This document shows positions 45,599 through 57,055 of a stretch of 64,000 bases of DNA, piece by piece (position 1 is the stretch's first letter; every line of letters starts with the position of its first letter). The DNA lies in the NCBI GenBank assembly GCA_029204045.2, contig CM055073.1, forward strand, positions 22,576,502 through 22,640,501. The letters run 5' to 3'. The notes under the pieces were generated by a model. That model saw only the letters and a program-made list of their open reading frames with translations. It was not told the origin of the DNA and ran no database searches. Source of the DNA: Tillandsia leiboldiana (lineage: Eukaryota > Streptophyta > Magnoliopsida > Poales > Bromeliaceae). The position numbers and the translations under genes were made by a program.

Positions 45599-48500
45599 TG
45601 TCACGCCCCGGGGTCGATACTGCGCCCCGGGCTCGTCAACAGATCCGCCGCCCATATGGGAAGCCCCGTATAGGCGTAGCGACTAACCTGCAAAGAAACA
45701 TCTACACTAGCAGATATCAGAGCTGAAATAGTAAAAGCTGAAATAAAAGACATAAAATATAACTACAACTCACCAAAATACAGACCAACCTCACCAGAAA
45801 ACAAGAGTCTCTCAGAAAAGCAGAAAAGAAAGGTACAACTCGATATCTCACTACAAAAGTCACTCGACATAACACACTCCAAAATAGTACAGGGGTACAT
45901 CTACTCTCACTCTGATGATGACAGGAAGGGAACTATCTCGCGACTCCCTTACCTCGGTCAGAAGGAGCTGGATCAGCAACTGGAGCTGCAGGAACCGGAG
46001 CAGAAGTCCCTGGGGAGAAGACACCACGACGGGTGTGAGAACTACATCCCACAGTAGTTCTCAGTGGGTGCCGCCAACAAGCCCGACGGTCTGCCCACTA
46101 AGTCTACTAGAGGCATAAAGTAACATATGCAGTGCTGTAAGGAAAGCTGAGAAATGTAACTCTACAGCTACTATGCCTCTATCTAGATGCTCAACAGTGG
46201 GAACAGAAAGAACATGATGCCACAACTAACCCTCATCTCTGATCACCCAATCTAAACTGACTGCCTCATCGGGTCCAGTCAAACCTGCGCCAACCTACTG
46301 CCGTTACGTCCCGGAGGAGCGGACTTACGTAGGGCGTCCATGACTGCCAACACAAGCACAGCCAGAGGGACAAATGCAACAACCAGTCGCGGTAGAAAAG
46401 CTCAAACTCACCGGTACAACAACCCGGTCTCGCCTACTCCGGAGTGGCACTCGAGGGGAGCGACCCGCTCGAGTCAAAGTAACCCATAACAAGTATCTCT
46501 GTAAAGTATCTCTGTAAAGCTCAAATGTGGCTCATGCAGGCTATGATCCAAATCCTCGATCAACAAGATCGGCTAACAAACAAATCACTAACTCACTCAC
46601 TAGCTGGAATCTACACAGCTGAGACTCACTGTCACTCTGACAGTTTCCAAGAACCCAGATCTACCATCACTATCACTCTCCCAAGCAAATCGGATCTACA
46701 GACTGCTATCAACTCCACTCGGTCCCCAGACACGAGTGCAAATGCATCCCACAACCACCCGACCTCTCGGCCCTCAACTCGGGCGAGGAAAAGCTAAGTC
46801 CATAGTGAAATGAAGTATCGTGATGTGGAATGTCTAGAGCAGTAAAAACCTAGCCCAAGTTGGAGTTTTCTACAGACTGGCTGAACATGATACATATGAC
46901 AGGGGTGCTAGGTCAAGTTCCAAGATTTCACTACTTAACATAAAGTAGGAATCAAAACATTCAACAACTGATATACAAGATACAACATACAGTTTTACAC
47001 ATGCTATTATTCCAATTTCTAACATGCATGATCCTACACACATAGAATTAGTACACAGTCCGGAGTTCTTGGAAGCAAGGTCACTCACCTGAAAGTGCTA
47101 ACTGCCCGGAATCGTACAGCTGAGAAAGCCCAAAACAGTCAAATCACAAATCCCACCAAGCCAACAACACGGTAGAAGTGCTCACAACCTCCTGGGTACA
47201 AACATACACCAAAATTACACTTTAATCCACAAAAATTCCACATTCCCAAAATCTGTGGTGAACAGTCCCATTAACACGAAATTTTCACCTGAAAAACCTC
47301 CTCCAAAAATTCCAATAAAAATATGACGGCGATCCTCGCGAAGAGTAGATATCGATAGAGTCCTGAAACGTCGAATTCCGATGTCCGGATGAGGAGATAA
47401 AAATCCGACAAGAAGGTGCTGTCCAATTTAACCAACAGTCGCAAAGGGGGTTAAAAATGTACCCAGAACCCCAAGAAAAGCTCAGTTCCAGAAAAAGTGT
47501 CCAACACGGGAGTTGTAGATTTACCTCTTACGAAACCGTCGCCGCAAAAATCGTCCAAAAATACCGTCGGGGCAGTTCTGTAGACCTCCCAGACTAAACT
47601 GCGACGAAAATGGGCCTCCAATAATAAATCGTCGCTCCGCACCCCGATGCAGAAGTCGCCGTCGTCGCGGCCTCCAAAAATTCCGGGCCTCTGCCAGAAG
47701 ATGCGCGACTCGAAGATCTACAACTTTCCTAAAGGGTGCAAGGGCTGGGGAGCTCGGGAAGGTGGAGAAAATGGCAGAGGAAAGGGGCTCGGGCTCAAGA
47801 AATAGGCCAACCAAAAAAAACAATTGGAGAAATGCCATCTATGTCCCGGAATTTTCTCGGTGCGCCTGGAGCACGAACACCAGCCACTCCTAAGGCGACA
47901 CGTGGCGCCCCCAAAATGCGCGGGAGCCGCGGGTCAGCGCGCCCACGCGCGCCCACGCCCACCTGTCGGGCACGCATCCCGAGGCAACAACTCCGCGCCC
48001 CGTGAACCGCGTGCAAACACCCATCCAATCACGAGTCGCCACGCGTCCACCCTCGGTCCACCGTACACCCGCGGCACTGCGTGGACCGCGCGCACCAAGA
48101 CCGGCCAATGCCAGCACGCCACGTGGCATGACCACGGTCCACCGTGCACCCCGCCAAGGTCCATGGACCGCGCCTGCTGCGCCGGCCAACCGGAGCGCGC
48201 CACGTGGCCCGCGCCCGGTGCACGACTCCCGCGGTGGACCGCGCGCCTGTGCCGCCGCCAGCCGCCGCGCTCCGCCGCCGCCGGCACTGCTCCGGCCACC
48301 GGAACAGTAACCCCTGCCTCGAAAAACGTGTTTTCGCATCCGGGCTCCGAAAAATTCAAGTAAATAGTCCAATTCGATCGTTTTCGCGCGCTGAATCCAA
48401 ATCCGATGTCCGATTGGCCAAATTCCAACTCTAAAATTTCTCAAAAATTCCCGGAAAAGTAAACTCGATCCGTTTTTCATGCCGGGTCAAATCCTTGGTT

Positions 48501-48664
48501 CCAATAAGCGCGCAAAACCCTCGATCACCCTAATGGGCTTCCAGAAAAGCAAACAAGCTCCAATTTCACCCGAAATTCAATTCTTGGGCCCGACACGCGC
48601 ACACACACTTCCAGAAGCCACTAATCCATCAATAAATCCTTTAGTGGGGATTCGGGTCCTCACA
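45599..48664 (-). mobile_element. Element B (gypsy type) 3' LTR, 3066 bp
   Basis: Plus-strand start TGTCACGCCCCGGGG and end CCTCACA. It is the same length as the 5' LTR at 51240-54305, with a constant offset of 5641 and no difference that I could see. TSD GCTGA at 45594-45598 and 54306-54310. Relatedness to element A is shown by the same LTR ends, polypurine tract and stem-loop (46037-46062). Confidence 0.96.
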
Positions 48665-49414
48665 TCCTCCCCCACTAAAAGAAAGTTTCGTCCTCGAAAC
48701 AAACACGGCTCAAAAGGGAGTCACCAAGCCCAAAGATAAGCATCCATCAACACATCTCCAACTCCCCAGTCGCTACTCACACTCCACAAAGCGAGTCCAC
48801 AGCTGGATAAACCTTAGGAGTTCCAAAAACTGGGAACAAGGAAGAACCACCAACTCTACTCGTCCCAACTACACGAATCACGTCACACAATTAACAAGAA
48901 AGGGTAAGGGCCCACCAGCAGGAAAGTCATCAACCCCCAACTCTCCAACTTAGAAAACAACCGAAATTAGCGAAAAGTTCGAAAGTTTCGAAAGACCAGT
49001 GCCCTCGCCCCAATCAAACAAGAACAGGTTCGGGCACCGTCTCCATTTCTGGAGTAGCCTTCCGAATCTTTCGTCATGTTCGCAAATTTCAGCACAAAGG
49101 TGAGAAAAAGGGAGAGAAGTGTTGATGCCGTTCCTGCTGTGGCAACAGAAACGATAGCTACGGTCTATCCGTGCCCCTAAAAAGAAATACACAACCCTAT
49201 CCGAGACCCCTAGAGACATAACCTCTAGTCCTAGGCGTCACCTACGCTCAACAAGTAGCACCTAACCCGAAACCGCTGAAGCCACTGCTGCAGGAAGGAT
49301 GCCTCGGTGACCTGTGGAACTGATCTCCCATTGTCCAACTCGTGGAAAGGTCACTGTTCTCAATCCACAATCAATCATTGCATGAAACCGCACCAGCTGG
49401 TCCATTTCGTGTGC
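48665..49414 (-). other. Element B 3' internal region, no coding
   Basis: Begins with the polypurine tract TCCTCCCCCACTAAA on plus (minus TTTAGTGGGGGAGGA), preceded on minus by GTTTCGAGGACGAAAC, which in full Tekay-type elements follows the pol gene. RT, RNase H, integrase and chromodomain are absent. Confidence 0.8.
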
Positions 49415-50941
49415 TCAATCTGAGTCGTGGAACTGTAACTGAACCGCTAATGCATGCGATAAAGAAACTACCTCCATACCATGTAGGGATGCAAATGCTC
49501 TACTGATAAATAAATGCGATGCACCGATATCAAAAAGAGTACGAGAACGAACTGCAGAAATCGAAATAATACCTGTAACGACACGCTCTGCTGCTGTAGC
49601 ATCCTCTACCTGAGCGGCATAAACTCGACCGCTCGGCGCCGGGGGATGTCGCTCTGGCTGTCGCGAGGACGATGAAGCAAAATCTGGCCTACCGGAGGCC
49701 GCCGAAGGTCCTGCTGACTGACGAGGAACAAAGGATGCAGAAGCTGAGGAAGGAGCCGGATAACCTGCCCTGGGGCACGCCCTCGCGAAGTGACCGGTCT
49801 GCCCGCAACGGAAGCAGCGGCCTTGACTCTGCGGGCACAGGGTCGGTGGGTGCGGTCCCCCACAAATGATACATCGGTCAGGGCGTGGCTGCCGTGAAGT
49901 CTGCTGCTGCTGCGAAGACTGCTGCGGCCGAGGTGGTCGACGCTGCTGCTGCTGAGGCTGACGAGACGCCTCTGATCTCTGCCTACTTGACTGCTCCTCC
50001 TCCAACGGTGCCGGGCGCTTCGCCCCAGAAATCACTACGGGGGCTGGAGCCACCTCTGCCATCACTGCCTCTCCACTCTCCACATAAAGCGCCTGCTCCA
50101 TTGAGGCCTCCAAAGTCTGTAATCTGCGGGAACGGACCAACTGATAAATGTCTCGACGCAACCCTCTCTCGAACATGTAGATCCGGTGGGTCTCATCTCT
50201 GGCCACATGGGGCATACAAGCTAACAGCCGATTGAAATCGGCTATGTACATGTGTACGGGCCTATCTCCCTGGCGGAGATTCCTCAGCTGCTCCTCCAGA
50301 CTCTGTCGAACACTCTCAGGAAAGAAGGCCCCAAGAAGCATACCGCGAAACTCTGCCCATGAGATAAACAGGGTCCCAGGCGGACCTGCGGGTCGTACAC
50401 GCCGCCACCATGCCTCGGCGTTGCTCTCCAAAAAATGAGTAGCCAACAAAACTCGAAACCTCTCATCAATAAAAAGGCTCTCGAAATGGCGCTCCATGGC
50501 CGTAACCCAAGACTCAGCCGCCCACGGCTCAGCACTCATACCCGAAAAGCGGGGAGGATCAAACTTGCGAAACCTCATCAAAAGATCCACCATCTCCCGC
50601 TGCTCTGCCAAAGTCAAAGATCCCGTCGTCCCAGACGGTGGCCTACTGGAAACTGGCTCAGCCGGAACTGCTGGTGCAGGCTGCACAACAGAGGGTGCCA
50701 CAACAGGGGAAGAAGGCACCGGTAAACTCTCAGGGGGTGCTACCGCCGGCTGCGCTCTCTGCTCCAACAAGAGCGTCAACCGACTCACAGCCTCCTCCTG
50801 GCGTCGAGACGCCTCAGCCAACTGTGCCATCTGGGCACGGAGCTCCAGAACCTCGCTCTGCTGTCCCTGCCCCGAGTCCTCCTGCTCGGGCTCAGAGGAC
50901 GAAGGCTGCGAACGCGTCACCATCGAGCGTCGAGGAGGCAT
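49415..50941 (-). CDS. gag: Element B gag plus protease start, intact frame
   Basis: The open frame runs from 51088. I choose the Met at 50941 (MPPRRSMVTRSQ), which is typical of Tekay-type gag and comes just after an acceptor-like CCCTCAG|GTGGGG at 50948. This gives 508 codons. A Pro-rich N-terminal part is followed by the retrotransposon gag domain (WVTAMERHFE, AEAWWRRV, FFPESVRQ, EEQLRNLRQGDRPV), a Q-rich linker, two zinc knuckles (CIICGGPHPPTLC, slightly irregular, and canonical CFRCGQTGHFARAC) and the start of an aspartic protease whose motif is D-I-G-A instead of D-S/T-G-A. The frame stops 38 codons after this motif. The product could form particles, but no enzymes are encoded. Confidence 0.93.
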   Translation of the reverse strand: MPPRRSMVTRSQPSSSEPEQEDSGQGQQSEVLELRAQMAQLAEASRRQEEAVSRLTLLLEQRAQPAVAPPESLPVPSSPVVAPSVVQPAPAVPAEPVSSRPPSGTTGSLTLAEQREMVDLLMRFRKFDPPRFSGMSAEPWAAESWVTAMERHFESLFIDERFRVLLATHFLESNAEAWWRRVRPAGPPGTLFISWAEFRGMLLGAFFPESVRQSLEEQLRNLRQGDRPVHMYIADFNRLLACMPHVARDETHRIYMFERGLRRDIYQLVRSRRLQTLEASMEQALYVESGEAVMAEVAPAPVVISGAKRPAPLEEEQSSRQRSEASRQPQQQQRRPPRPQQSSQQQQTSRQPRPDRCIICGGPHPPTLCPQSQGRCFRCGQTGHFARACPRAGYPAPSSASASFVPRQSAGPSAASGRPDFASSSSRQPERHPPAPSGRVYAAQVEDATAAERVVTGIISISAVRSRTLFDIGASHLFISRAFASLHGMEVVSLSHALAVQLQFHDSD

Positions 50942-51219
50942 CCCCACCTGAGGGACAAGGCAAACAGTCAAAACCCAAATCATCACTCGACCCAATCTAG
51001 CGAAAGTCAGAAGGCATGTCCCCCTTCCCGAAGTACTATGTTGTCTGCAGCCAACATAGTTGCCACCGAAGGAAGACATGTCAATCACTCACCCCGAACC
51101 GCTCGGGAGAGTTAGAATCCAAATCAGGACTCTCGCTAAAATCACGGCTCTCACGCGAGTCATCCTAGGGTCCAACCACAAGCCTAGGGTTCCTAAGTCC
51201 TCCAAGACCTACATCCTAG

Positions 51220-51239
51220 GCTCTGATACCACTCTAATC
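51220..51239 (-). other. Primer-binding site of element B
   Basis: Plus CTCTGATACCACTCTAATC, minus TGGTATCAGAG next to the 5' LTR. It fixes the minus orientation. Confidence 0.9.
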
Positions 51240-54200
51240 TGTCACGCCCCGGGGTCGATACTGCGCCCCGGGCTCGTCAACAGATCCGCCGCCCATATGG
51301 GAAGCCCCGTATAGGCGTAGCGACTAACCTGCAAAGAAACATCTACACTAGCAGATATCAGAGCTGAAATAGTAAAAGCTGAAATAAAAGACATAAAATA
51401 TAACTACAACTCACCAAAATACAGACCAACCTCACCAGAAAACAAGAGTCTCTCAGAAAAGCAGAAAAGAAAGGTACAACTCGATATCTCACTACAAAAG
51501 TCACTCGACATAACACACTCCAAAATAGTACAGGGGTACATCTACTCTCACTCTGATGATGACAGGAAGGGAACTATCTCGCGACTCCCTTACCTCGGTC
51601 AGAAGGAGCTGGATCAGCAACTGGAGCTGCAGGAACCGGAGCAGAAGTCCCTGGGGAGAAGACACCACGACGGGTGTGAGAACTACATCCCACAGTAGTT
51701 CTCAGTGGGTGCCGCCAACAAGCCCGACGGTCTGCCCACTAAGTCTACTAGAGGCATAAAGTAACATATGCAGTGCTGTAAGGAAAGCTGAGAAATGTAA
51801 CTCTACAGCTACTATGCCTCTATCTAGATGCTCAACAGTGGGAACAGAAAGAACATGATGCCACAACTAACCCTCATCTCTGATCACCCAATCTAAACTG
51901 ACTGCCTCATCGGGTCCAGTCAAACCTGCGCCAACCTACTGCCGTTACGTCCCGGAGGAGCGGACTTACGTAGGGCGTCCATGACTGCCAACACAAGCAC
52001 AGCCAGAGGGACAAATGCAACAACCAGTCGCGGTAGAAAAGCTCAAACTCACCGGTACAACAACCCGGTCTCGCCTACTCCGGAGTGGCACTCGAGGGGA
52101 GCGACCCGCTCGAGTCAAAGTAACCCATAACAAGTATCTCTGTAAAGTATCTCTGTAAAGCTCAAATGTGGCTCATGCAGGCTATGATCCAAATCCTCGA
52201 TCAACAAGATCGGCTAACAAACAAATCACTAACTCACTCACTAGCTGGAATCTACACAGCTGAGACTCACTGTCACTCTGACAGTTTCCAAGAACCCAGA
52301 TCTACCATCACTATCACTCTCCCAAGCAAATCGGATCTACAGACTGCTATCAACTCCACTCGGTCCCCAGACACGAGTGCAAATGCATCCCACAACCACC
52401 CGACCTCTCGGCCCTCAACTCGGGCGAGGAAAAGCTAAGTCCATAGTGAAATGAAGTATCGTGATGTGGAATGTCTAGAGCAGTAAAAACCTAGCCCAAG
52501 TTGGAGTTTTCTACAGACTGGCTGAACATGATACATATGACAGGGGTGCTAGGTCAAGTTCCAAGATTTCACTACTTAACATAAAGTAGGAATCAAAACA
52601 TTCAACAACTGATATACAAGATACAACATACAGTTTTACACATGCTATTATTCCAATTTCTAACATGCATGATCCTACACACATAGAATTAGTACACAGT
52701 CCGGAGTTCTTGGAAGCAAGGTCACTCACCTGAAAGTGCTAACTGCCCGGAATCGTACAGCTGAGAAAGCCCAAAACAGTCAAATCACAAATCCCACCAA
52801 GCCAACAACACGGTAGAAGTGCTCACAACCTCCTGGGTACAAACATACACCAAAATTACACTTTAATCCACAAAAATTCCACATTCCCAAAATCTGTGGT
52901 GAACAGTCCCATTAACACGAAATTTTCACCTGAAAAACCTCCTCCAAAAATTCCAATAAAAATATGACGGCGATCCTCGCGAAGAGTAGATATCGATAGA
53001 GTCCTGAAACGTCGAATTCCGATGTCCGGATGAGGAGATAAAAATCCGACAAGAAGGTGCTGTCCAATTTAACCAACAGTCGCAAAGGGGGTTAAAAATG
53101 TACCCAGAACCCCAAGAAAAGCTCAGTTCCAGAAAAAGTGTCCAACACGGGAGTTGTAGATTTACCTCTTACGAAACCGTCGCCGCAAAAATCGTCCAAA
53201 AATACCGTCGGGGCAGTTCTGTAGACCTCCCAGACTAAACTGCGACGAAAATGGGCCTCCAATAATAAATCGTCGCTCCGCACCCCGATGCAGAAGTCGC
53301 CGTCGTCGCGGCCTCCAAAAATTCCGGGCCTCTGCCAGAAGATGCGCGACTCGAAGATCTACAACTTTCCTAAAGGGTGCAAGGGCTGGGGAGCTCGGGA
53401 AGGTGGAGAAAATGGCAGAGGAAAGGGGCTCGGGCTCAAGAAATAGGCCAACCAAAAAAAACAATTGGAGAAATGCCATCTATGTCCCGGAATTTTCTCG
53501 GTGCGCCTGGAGCACGAACACCAGCCACTCCTAAGGCGACACGTGGCGCCCCCAAAATGCGCGGGAGCCGCGGGTCAGCGCGCCCACGCGCGCCCACGCC
53601 CACCTGTCGGGCACGCATCCCGAGGCAACAACTCCGCGCCCCGTGAACCGCGTGCAAACACCCATCCAATCACGAGTCGCCACGCGTCCACCCTCGGTCC
53701 ACCGTACACCCGCGGCACTGCGTGGACCGCGCGCACCAAGACCGGCCAATGCCAGCACGCCACGTGGCATGACCACGGTCCACCGTGCACCCCGCCAAGG
53801 TCCATGGACCGCGCCTGCTGCGCCGGCCAACCGGAGCGCGCCACGTGGCCCGCGCCCGGTGCACGACTCCCGCGGTGGACCGCGCGCCTGTGCCGCCGCC
53901 AGCCGCCGCGCTCCGCCGCCGCCGGCACTGCTCCGGCCACCGGAACAGTAACCCCTGCCTCGAAAAACGTGTTTTCGCATCCGGGCTCCGAAAAATTCAA
54001 GTAAATAGTCCAATTCGATCGTTTTCGCGCGCTGAATCCAAATCCGATGTCCGATTGGCCAAATTCCAACTCTAAAATTTCTCAAAAATTCCCGGAAAAG
54101 TAAACTCGATCCGTTTTTCATGCCGGGTCAAATCCTTGGTTCCAATAAGCGCGCAAAACCCTCGATCACCCTAATGGGCTTCCAGAAAAGCAAACAAGCT

Positions 54201-54305
54201 CCAATTTCACCCGAAATTCAATTCTTGGGCCCGACACGCGCACACACACTTCCAGAAGCCACTAATCCATCAATAAATCCTTTAGTGGGGATTCGGGTCC
54301 TCACA
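51240..54305 (-). mobile_element. Element B 5' LTR, 3066 bp
   Basis: Identical in length and, by eye, in sequence to 45599-48664. The stem-loop is at 51678-51703, and a likely leader-intron donor AAGAG|GTAAA lies at 53166 on minus. It has a GC-rich U3 with several CCACGTGGC boxes (about 53539-53850). Open frames in this U3 occur in all six frames and are not genes. Confidence 0.96.
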
Positions 54306-55403
54306 GCTGACCGGTTGGATATCCACGCAATAACAATCCCTAAGAAAAGAAGAATAACAAGGTGATTACCGTCTCCACGGATTTAACCCCTCCTTCAATT
54401 TCTTGGACCTCGCGCTCCACCGTTTTGCCCGTCCACTGCTCACGTTCGAATCCACGAACGCACGCTTCGAATTCACGAAACGCCTTTAGCACACCGAATC
54501 CACGATGCCACGTCGAATCCACGACGCAAACTCAGTCGATAAGAATATTGACTTCGATGGTGATCCTCTGCTTAGATTCTCATTGAGGAACCGTAGAAGA
54601 AATCTCTAAGCAAAGATTAGATCAATTCGACAAAAGATATGTTCTTGAAAGAACCATCGAATTGACCTAAAAGAGGCTATGAAGAAGATCGATAAAAACC
54701 TAGCCTCTAGGGTTGCTCTCAAGTGTTTTATAAATTGATCGGCCGTAGCTCCCACGTTTTTGAGAAACCCTAAGTGTCTATTTATAGTTTAGAAACCTTT
54801 GGAAAGAGATAAGAATCAAAAACTTACCTTATCTGGAAATTTTCAGGACGGCGATCCGGATCGGATTTACTGCGATCCGGATCGTCGTAACGAGATTGAC
54901 GATTCCAGAAAACCAAGGGTTCGGGATCCGGATCGCATTGCCCGATCCGGATCGTTCATACAAATCAGAAAACTTAACATTCGGGATCCGGATCGGAAAT
55001 TGCATGGATCCGGATCGAAGTCTTGTATGAAGCAACAACCTTCGGGATCCGGATCGTTGGCCCTGATCCGGATCCTGAACATGTCCGAACACCAGTTTTT
55101 GATTATTATGAAATTAAAAATTCTTCCAAGTGTTTCTATACTATAAGAAAGTATTCGGATCACCAAAATTATTTAGTTAACCATACCTGATCCTTTTGAA
55201 TACTTTCTTCTTGAGATTGATGTAACTGATCCACAATTCTTCAACTTCAATCTTCAAGATTCAAGACACTGAGTGTCAACTTGAGCTCTTGTTGAATCTT
55301 CTCTAAGTCTTTGATTGCTGATAGACAATTTGATCCCTTTAAGACTCCGACTCAACTCACTGACTTGACTCACGAAATATGCCAATACCAAAATGCCGTA
55401 ACA

Positions 55404-57055
55404 ATCTCCCCCTTTGGCAATTTCGTGACAAAACCCAAAAATACATAAAAGCGCTCAAGTCACTTATCTTAAACCAAAAATCGAAATTCAATGTTATCAC
55501 CAAAACATTGATTTTCTTTGCGTGAAAGATCCAATAAATACAAAATTACATTTGAACCAAACAGTCCTAGAACATACTCTATGACTTAGGACTTGGAGTC
55601 TTAAAGTGATGTAATTCCTGCAACACAAAACTCCAAACAAAATCAAACGTCAGTCGTTAGAAATTAAAATCCTACATTTGATTCATCCTTTTGGTTCTTT
55701 TGTTTTTCCCAGCTCTTTCAACCTTTCTTTGTCTCCCCCTATCTTGAGCATCTCTAACATGTTCTCCATGTTCTTGAGCATCTATGTTCTCCCCCTTTGT
55801 GGTACGATCATCATTTTCCGTTCTCCCCCATTTTTCCATTTTCGTTTCGTTTGTCCTCTCTTGATGATCTCATCTCCGTCATTTCTCTTCTCCCCTTTTT
55901 TGTCACAAATTGTCAAACAGTGAACATACTAGACAAAAGGAAATTACTAACAAAATTAGTTCATGGAGAAAGAGAGATAAAAGCTCAGTTCTGGTATATA
56001 TAACAAAAATACAGATTGCGTACCGGTACCAGAAAGCAAAAATTAAATAATTTCTTGAAACAAATCCAGATTTTAGAATCTTTTCAAATACCGATTTGTA
56101 TTCCATCAAGAAATCAATTTAAGTGCTTTAAACAGTGAATTCACACAGATGTCATTCAATCCAATTAATTTCACAAAATTAAAAAGATTTACTCCAAAAT
56201 CATGAAAAATAAAGGTAAAACATTATAAACCGTTTTTCATGTTATATTCATCAAACACAAGTCATCAAAAATAATCTTGAGATCCAAAGTCTATCAAGAT
56301 GTAACGGATTTACAAAGATGACATACGGAGATTTCCAAACGACATCAATCTTGAATTCTACCCTTTCAAATTGAGATAAGCACTAAAATACCTAAGGGTG
56401 GCTCTTTGAGCATCTTTCAACTATCCCACCCTTATACCAACCAGGAGATTGTTCAAAATATAAGAGTTTTGCATATAAATCTCCAAATGCTTCAACTAAA
56501 GATTTTCTCATAAAATACTATCAAGCATCCATAACATGTGGTAGCTTCACACACAAACCGGACGACCGGGGTGGCAGCTCTTTCCTACATGTGGTGGTAG
56601 TTTTCACACTCCTTTCGGATGTAACTCTTTCCACATCTTTTGCAAATCATTTCAATACCCTTGAAAGAATGCAATCTCTTACGTGAAAGAATTAAATCCC
56701 AAATTTTAGTCTATCGGTTGTCTCACGTTTATCACAATGAATTCACACAACCGAGATAGATTAAGCATCTAAAGATCACACATGATTTCTAAAATTTGAT
56801 GCTTATAAAATCAAAAACTCCTATAATGAAGTATCTTCAAGATTATGATTAAGGAGTAAAGTTGATAATCCAAATAAAATTAATTTGGAGTGAATAAAAG
56901 TGAAGCCCTTTTTATTCAATGCACTTGTTTAGTAAAAACCCTTTTGTTCAAAAACAAAGTATAAAAACGAAGAGTATTGAGAAACATGTAATGCAAAGAT
57001 TAAGAAAAATATGAAAGGAAAACTAATCAAAGCATTACATACAGTCATAAGCTAT
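55404..57055 (-). other. Element C 3' internal region, no coding
   Basis: 1.65 kb between gag and the 3' LTR, ending in a SIRE-type polypurine tract. Only short frames. In full elements pol would lie here, and it is deleted. Confidence 0.75.

Larger units (their letters stand above)
45320..55403 (-). mobile_element. Element C (copia/SIRE type) 3' LTR, split by element B
   Basis: LTR parts 45320-45598 and 54311-55403 add up to 1372 bp, exactly the length of the other LTR (59046-60417). I see one substitution between the two (55398 G, 60412 A). The left TSD of C is tcccc at 45315-45319. The LTR includes four or more copies of a CGGGATCCGGATCG-type repeat at about 54845-55075. The polypurine tract (reverse complement ATCTCCCCCTTTGGCAA) follows at 55404. 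Confidence 0.93.

Noticed and set aside
47795..48480. Frames up to 196 codons (also 53436-54121)
   Set aside because: Identical in both LTRs of element B and present in several overlapping frames. They are LTR U3 sequence, not genes.
49606..50951. Several plus- and minus-strand frames within element B
   Set aside because: Shadows of the gag frame at 49415-50941, caused by its high GC content.
54829..55166. Frames rich in DPD / RIR on both strands
   Set aside because: Translation of the GATCCGGATC repeats in the LTR of element C.
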